Below the pieces are notes generated by a model. It was not told where the DNA came from and did not search any database. It saw only the letters and a list, made by a program, of their open reading frames with translations. Shown in pieces: positions 47,165 through 50,556 of a stretch of 50,556 nt of DNA (within the stretch, counting starts at the first letter, position 1; each line of letters begins with the position of its first letter). A program made the position numbers and the translations under genes. This DNA comes from Oscillospiraceae bacterium (GTDB taxonomy: Bacteria; Bacillota; Clostridia; Oscillospirales; Oscillospiraceae): the NCBI GenBank assembly GCA_017887695.1, contig JAGHHM010000001.1, positions 1 to 50,556 of the forward strand. Reading direction: 5' to 3'.

Positions 47165-47279
47165 TCTTTGCCACAGTGAATGTACCATTATTGCCCAGTT
47201 TTAAACTAATTGCTGCTTTCCGTTGGTGCCGATGTATTTTATATGCATAGCGTCCATCTTTGCGCTAGCTCTATGCATA

Positions 47280-47312
47280 ATGAGCTGCCCCCCAAATTTT
47301 GAGGACAGCTCA
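47280..47312. terminator. Terminator-like hairpin between convergent units
   Basis: TGAGCTGCCCCCCAAATTTTGAGGACAGCTCA imperfect inverted repeat. Confidence 0.5.
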
Positions 47313-47318
47313 TATTAT

Positions 47319-47519
47319 TTAAATTTCGAACTTACTAATATTTAGAGATATATGTAGCATAATCTCCTGCTTCAAATCCAAATCCACCACCCCATCAACC
47401 ACACTGTACCGATTGATTAATGGCATATACATACAAAGGATCTCCTCTATTGCCTTTTTATCACCGACGATCGCACGGATTAGCAACTCTCGGAACTCAC
47501 TCGCATTCACTATTTTCAC
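47319..47519 (-). CDS. Small helix-turn-helix-type protein of conjugative-transposon class (Tn916 Orf8-like)
   Basis: MKIVNASEFRELLIRAIVGDKKAIEEILCMYMPLINRYSVVDGVVDLDLKQEIMLHISLNISKFEI; overlaps the end of the sigma-like gene. Confidence 0.6.
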   Translation of the reverse strand: MKIVNASEFRELLIRAIVGDKKAIEEILCMYMPLINRYSVVDGVVDLDLKQEIMLHISLNISKFEI

Positions 47520-47913
47520 CTCTTTCCGATAAAAGTTTGCGAAGCTTTTTGACGGCCAAAGATCGCTGATTATAAATGTGCTGAACTGTACAGCCCATTA
47601 ATTCTGCAATCTCCTCTGGATACATCTCCTCCACAAATAAATATATAAGCACTTTTTGACGTGCCATGGGAAGCTGTCTGAAAGCTTCTGCAAGCCTGCT
47701 CTCCTCGAAGGTGAATTCATGCTCTTCATAAGGCGTTGGTCCAGCAATTAACGGGATTTCTATTTCAGATACTATATCCAACGAAATTGTTTTTGGTTCT
47801 CTGCTGAGTTTCCTTAAGTAATTTTGCCGGACATGCTTCATAGTTACCTCCAGGAATCGAGTAAACCGACCTCGCAACTCATCCCGTGGTTCAAATTTAA
47901 TTTCATAATCCAT
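47497..47913 (-). CDS. Sigma-70 region 4-like regulator (Tn916 Orf7-like)
   Basis: AFRQLPMARQKVLIYLFVEEMYPEEIAELMGCTVQHIYNQRSLAVKKLRKLL; start at MDYEIKF better spaced from AGGAGG than the ATG at 47919. Confidence 0.8.
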   Translation of the reverse strand: MDYEIKFEPRDELRGRFTRFLEVTMKHVRQNYLRKLSREPKTISLDIVSEIEIPLIAGPTPYEEHEFTFEESRLAEAFRQLPMARQKVLIYLFVEEMYPEEIAELMGCTVQHIYNQRSLAVKKLRKLLSERGENSECE

Positions 47914-47925
47914 TTTCATGCCTCC

Positions 47926-48087
47926 TGGTCATGCCATCCCAGCAGCCTGGGTGGCATGCCAAGATGGCATGCGTATTGATAATCATTTCGGTTCAGGTGA
48001 GTTAACGCATAAATGCGATGTGCATTGGACTCACCTCCTTTCAATAAGTACAAAAAAAAGCTGTGCCGCAAAGCTTTGCGGCACAGC
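47926..48087 (-). promoter_or_regulatory. Leader region of the sigma-like gene: terminator, leader peptide and alternative hairpins
   Basis: Minus strand order: perfect 28-nt palindrome GCTGTGCCGCAAAGCTTTGCGGCACAGC (48087-48060) plus T8; AAGGAGGTGA RBS; ATGCACATCGCATTTATGCGTTAA (48025-48002); then CATGCCATC / GGCATGCCACCCAG / CTGGGATGGCATGACC segments ending next to the gene's AGGAGG. Confidence 0.6.
48002..48025 (-). CDS. Short leader peptide MHIAFMR
   Basis: ATG CAC ATC GCA TTT ATG CGT TAA with AAGGAGGTGA five nucleotides upstream. Confidence 0.45.
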   Translation of the reverse strand: MHIAFMR

Positions 48088-48253
48088 AACACATAATAAC
48101 GCCAATCAAGACTCCAGAAACATACCGAGTATCTTGAGCAGACGAGAATATTACACAAAAATGGATCCCTGAAAAATCAATATTTCCCCACACCCCAACA
48201 AATAGCTAGATTTATTTATGGGGTATACGTACATCGCTTTCTCCTCTCAATTT

Positions 48254-48269
48254 ATCACATCGATGTGAT
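48254..48269. promoter_or_regulatory. 16-bp perfect palindrome, candidate operator
   Basis: ATCACATCGATGTGAT between parR-like and the sigma-like leader. Confidence 0.45.
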
Positions 48270-48344
48270 TCTTTATGTACTATGTTTGCCCCAACCTTCC
48301 ATCATCAACTATACTTTCATTTGAAGAATCCGCACCTTTCTTTA

Positions 48345-48701
48345 TCATTCAAAAAGATCCAAATTGTTCAGCATTTGCGAAATATCGTCTTCCTGGAGAT
48401 TGTCTGTATCTACAGTATGAGAGCCGGTAACCGAACTGCTATTTCGGCTCAGTTGTTCAGATACTATTTCTCGAATCGTCTGTTCTAACCTCTTGCGACT
48501 CAGAGAGGATTGCTCCTCAACTTTTATGCGAAGGGACTCATCAAGAATCCTAGGATTTCTCTGAATAAACTCGTTGAGCGCCTTCACTACTAAAGCACTT
48601 TTTTTATTGCCAAGTCGCTCTAATAATTCTCCTGCACAAATGCCAGGTTCTGTATCTGCTGAAAATTGGAGGGAAAATCGATAAACATTCCCCTTCTTCA
48701 T
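48345..48701 (-). CDS. ParR/StbB-like partition adaptor protein (putative)
   Basis: MKKGNVYRFSLQFSADTEPGICAGELLERLGNKKSALVVKALNEFIQRNP (RHH-like), immediately downstream of a ParM-like gene. Confidence 0.6.
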   Translation of the reverse strand: MKKGNVYRFSLQFSADTEPGICAGELLERLGNKKSALVVKALNEFIQRNPRILDESLRIKVEEQSSLSRKRLEQTIREIVSEQLSRNSSSVTGSHTVDTDNLQEDDISQMLNNLDLFE

Positions 48702-48712
48702 AACTGTCTCTC

Positions 48713-49636
48713 CTAATTGAGGCCCATACGATTCAACTGTTTGTCTGCAAGCATAGCATATCCTACGGCATTTGCCTTGACGTCTTCCACATAGCTTGCT
48801 TGAGCAATCAAAGGTGATTTTTCGAACAAAGGTCTGAACAATGCGCTTCCGCCTCCGATAAAAATCACTGGATTTGTGCGCAAGTCTACCTGTAGCTCTC
48901 GAAGCTGATCCAGTATCCCCTTCGCATGCATTTGCGCAGCATCACGAATTGTCTTTTTTACATCTTCTGGCAGTATGGTTTCCCTTCCCGATAGCACCGC
49001 ACTGATATGCTCGTCCTCGATCTTCATGTCATGCTGAGCACTGATTTTCCCGATAATATTATTGTTCATGGTGATAACGCCACTCTCCAGGCTTCTGCAA
49101 AATTGAAGATCAGGCTTTCCATTTCTCAGCAGCAGCACGTCTGTTGTAAATCCACCAATATCAACAATAAAAACCCGCAAGGTGTTAATCAGCTTGGTGC
49201 ACTGAGGGATCACTGCTGCATAAGCTTGCGGATATACAAAAATATGTCGAATCTCAATACTCAAGGGACAATTATTATACAAGAAATTGATTTTTTCGTC
49301 ACGACGGAAGTATTGTGCAAAGCGGTCTCTAAGGCGGTAGTGTTCCGGTGGAAGCCCTATTGCCAAATCAATTTTCTCAAGTGAAGCATCCTGCACTGAC
49401 GCCTGCAGCTCCCTGGCAATAGCAAATAGAGACAGAATAAAATACCGATCATCTTGCGTTTTGTCCCGCATGTAAGGAACACGATGTCCAGACAGGGTCC
49501 AATACTTCCCGGCATATTCCAGGACGTCCTCCGCAAGTGGCGGCTTTACCATATGCTCTGATAAGCCAGCGACAAACGAGAAGTGCGGCGTTTTGATGGC
49601 ATAGTTACCATGGTCAATTGCTATTAACATAATCAT
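48713..49636 (-). CDS. ParM/StbA-like actin-family plasmid segregation protein
   Basis: LIAIDHGNYAIKTP phosphate-1 motif; VFIVDIGGFTTDVLLLRNGKPD phosphate-2; VIFIGGGSALFRPLF adenosine motif. Confidence 0.85.
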   Translation of the reverse strand: MIMLIAIDHGNYAIKTPHFSFVAGLSEHMVKPPLAEDVLEYAGKYWTLSGHRVPYMRDKTQDDRYFILSLFAIARELQASVQDASLEKIDLAIGLPPEHYRLRDRFAQYFRRDEKINFLYNNCPLSIEIRHIFVYPQAYAAVIPQCTKLINTLRVFIVDIGGFTTDVLLLRNGKPDLQFCRSLESGVITMNNNIIGKISAQHDMKIEDEHISAVLSGRETILPEDVKKTIRDAAQMHAKGILDQLRELQVDLRTNPVIFIGGGSALFRPLFEKSPLIAQASYVEDVKANAVGYAMLADKQLNRMGLN

Positions 49637-49702
49637 TACCTCCTAGTTGGTTCTATTTTGACTACACGTTTTCAAATGCTCATTTACAACAAAATACGTA
49701 TT

Positions 49703-49738
49703 AAAAAAGAAAAGGCGGATACCCGCCTTTTCTTTTTT
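49703..49738. terminator. Bidirectional intrinsic terminator
   Basis: AAAAAAGAAAAGGCGG-ATAC-CCGCCTTTTCTTTTTT. Confidence 0.85.
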
Positions 49739-50556
49739 AAGGAATCTGGCGATGCAAGCAGTACTGCCACACGTAGTCGTCCAGTCCTTTATACTGTGGG
49801 TCCCAGAGATAGGTCCCGTATTGGAAACCATTGTCTGTTAAATGACGCTTCAGATTCTTATACCCATTTTCAACATGTGGATTTGTCAGGAAGTCCATAT
49901 CAAACGCAGTCATGATCTTCCTCACCCCTTTTTCCCGTAGCTGAACAAGCACACCATCAAGCTGTGACAAGGCGCTCACACCTGCTACTGCGAGCACAGT
50001 CTGGCTTGTCAATTCGTGAACGATGTCCGCTTTCATAGGTCCTTCCGTCAGAATTATCTTCTCACACGGTTTACCCGCGATATGGATCCATGCTTCCGCT
50101 TTACATCCATCATCTTTTCCAATGCTGGATATCCAGCGAAACTTTCTGCGTGTTGCATTGTCTCTCCGGATTTGTAGGCCTTGAATCCTTCCGTCCAGAT
50201 CTCTCACTGGGATCAGTATTCCTCTGCTCTCATGGATGAATGTCCATTGCCCGTCCTTGCGATAGAATCCTGGAACACCAGAAAGATAAAATCCTTCCGC
50301 GAGGAGCTGTTTGGCCAATGTCTTCATTCCAACAATCGGCGTTGTCTTATACCCAAGCGTGATAATCTTTTCTTCGGACAATCCACGCGACACCAGGTTA
50401 GCCCGGTGATCTGACGCGAGCGTCAGCCGACTAAGCATCGCCTCATAAGTCGCATGACGCGAGTCAATGTCTGTCAAAGGACATTCCTGTACATCCGAAA
50501 ATCCAGCGGAGTCGTTCTCTCCACACTTATCTCGTCTAGGCGAACCCAGTCGGGTA
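49737..50556 (-). CDS. 5'-truncated DUF3854/toprim-like protein
   Basis: IHIAGKPCEKIILTEGPMKADIVHELTSQTVLAVAGVSAL...KIMTAFDMDFLTNPHV toprim-like; frame stays open from 50477 to the window edge (TRLGSPRRDKCGENDSAGFSDVQECPLTDIDSR). Confidence 0.75.
   Translation of the reverse strand, partial: TRLGSPRRDKCGENDSAGFSDVQECPLTDIDSRHATYEAMLSRLTLASDHRANLVSRGLSEEKIITLGYKTTPIVGMKTLAKQLLAEGFYLSGVPGFYRKDGQWTFIHESRGILIPVRDLDGRIQGLQIRRDNATRRKFRWISSIGKDDGCKAEAWIHIAGKPCEKIILTEGPMKADIVHELTSQTVLAVAGVSALSQLDGVLVQLREKGVRKIMTAFDMDFLTNPHVENGYKNLKRHLTDNGFQYGTYLWDPQYKGLDDYVWQYCLHRQIP

Noticed and set aside
47916-48158. 80-aa minus-strand ORF overlapping the sigma-like leader
   Set aside because: No good start or RBS; reads through the terminator palindrome and hairpin segments. 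The short MHIAFMR ORF has a much better RBS.

Overview
The window has two parts. About 1-34.5 kb is a GC-rich chromosomal backbone, probably from an anaerobic spore-forming Clostridia/Oscillospiraceae-type Firmicute, inferred from spoIIA-sigF, CIRCE-clpB and gene style. It carries clpB, pap and ppk1 (polyphosphate), a glpA-like oxidoreductase trio, plsY, queH, a cobalamin-riboswitch cobalamin operon (cbiA-cbiB-cobD-cbiP), spoIIAA-spoIIAB-sigF, pepT, cobO, cardiolipin synthase, pncB, type II pantothenate kinase, ilvE and an ABC exporter pair. At 34.5 kb there is a tRNA-Arg(ACG). Immediately after it, a lower-GC integrative element begins and runs off the right edge. It contains a tyrosine integrase, an Xis-like protein, a candidate structured ncRNA, an IS200/IS605-like hairpin-ended element, a 2053-aa secreted Rhs/YD-repeat protein with a DUF4279-type immunity gene, two tandem orphan toxin-tail/immunity cassettes, a sigma-like regulator, ParM/ParR-like partition genes and a 5'-truncated DUF3854/toprim-like protein. 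The observations most worth follow-up are (1) the mosaic toxin/immunity cassette array, where near-identical blocks flank diverged specificity segments; (2) a leader-peptide and mutually exclusive hairpin arrangement upstream of the element's sigma-like gene; (3) the candidate ncRNA and the adjacent hairpin-ended element; and (4) a spoIIA promoter with a perfect 0A box embedded in the terminator of the preceding cobalamin operon. No alignment or RNA-folding software was run; all family calls come from reading motifs.
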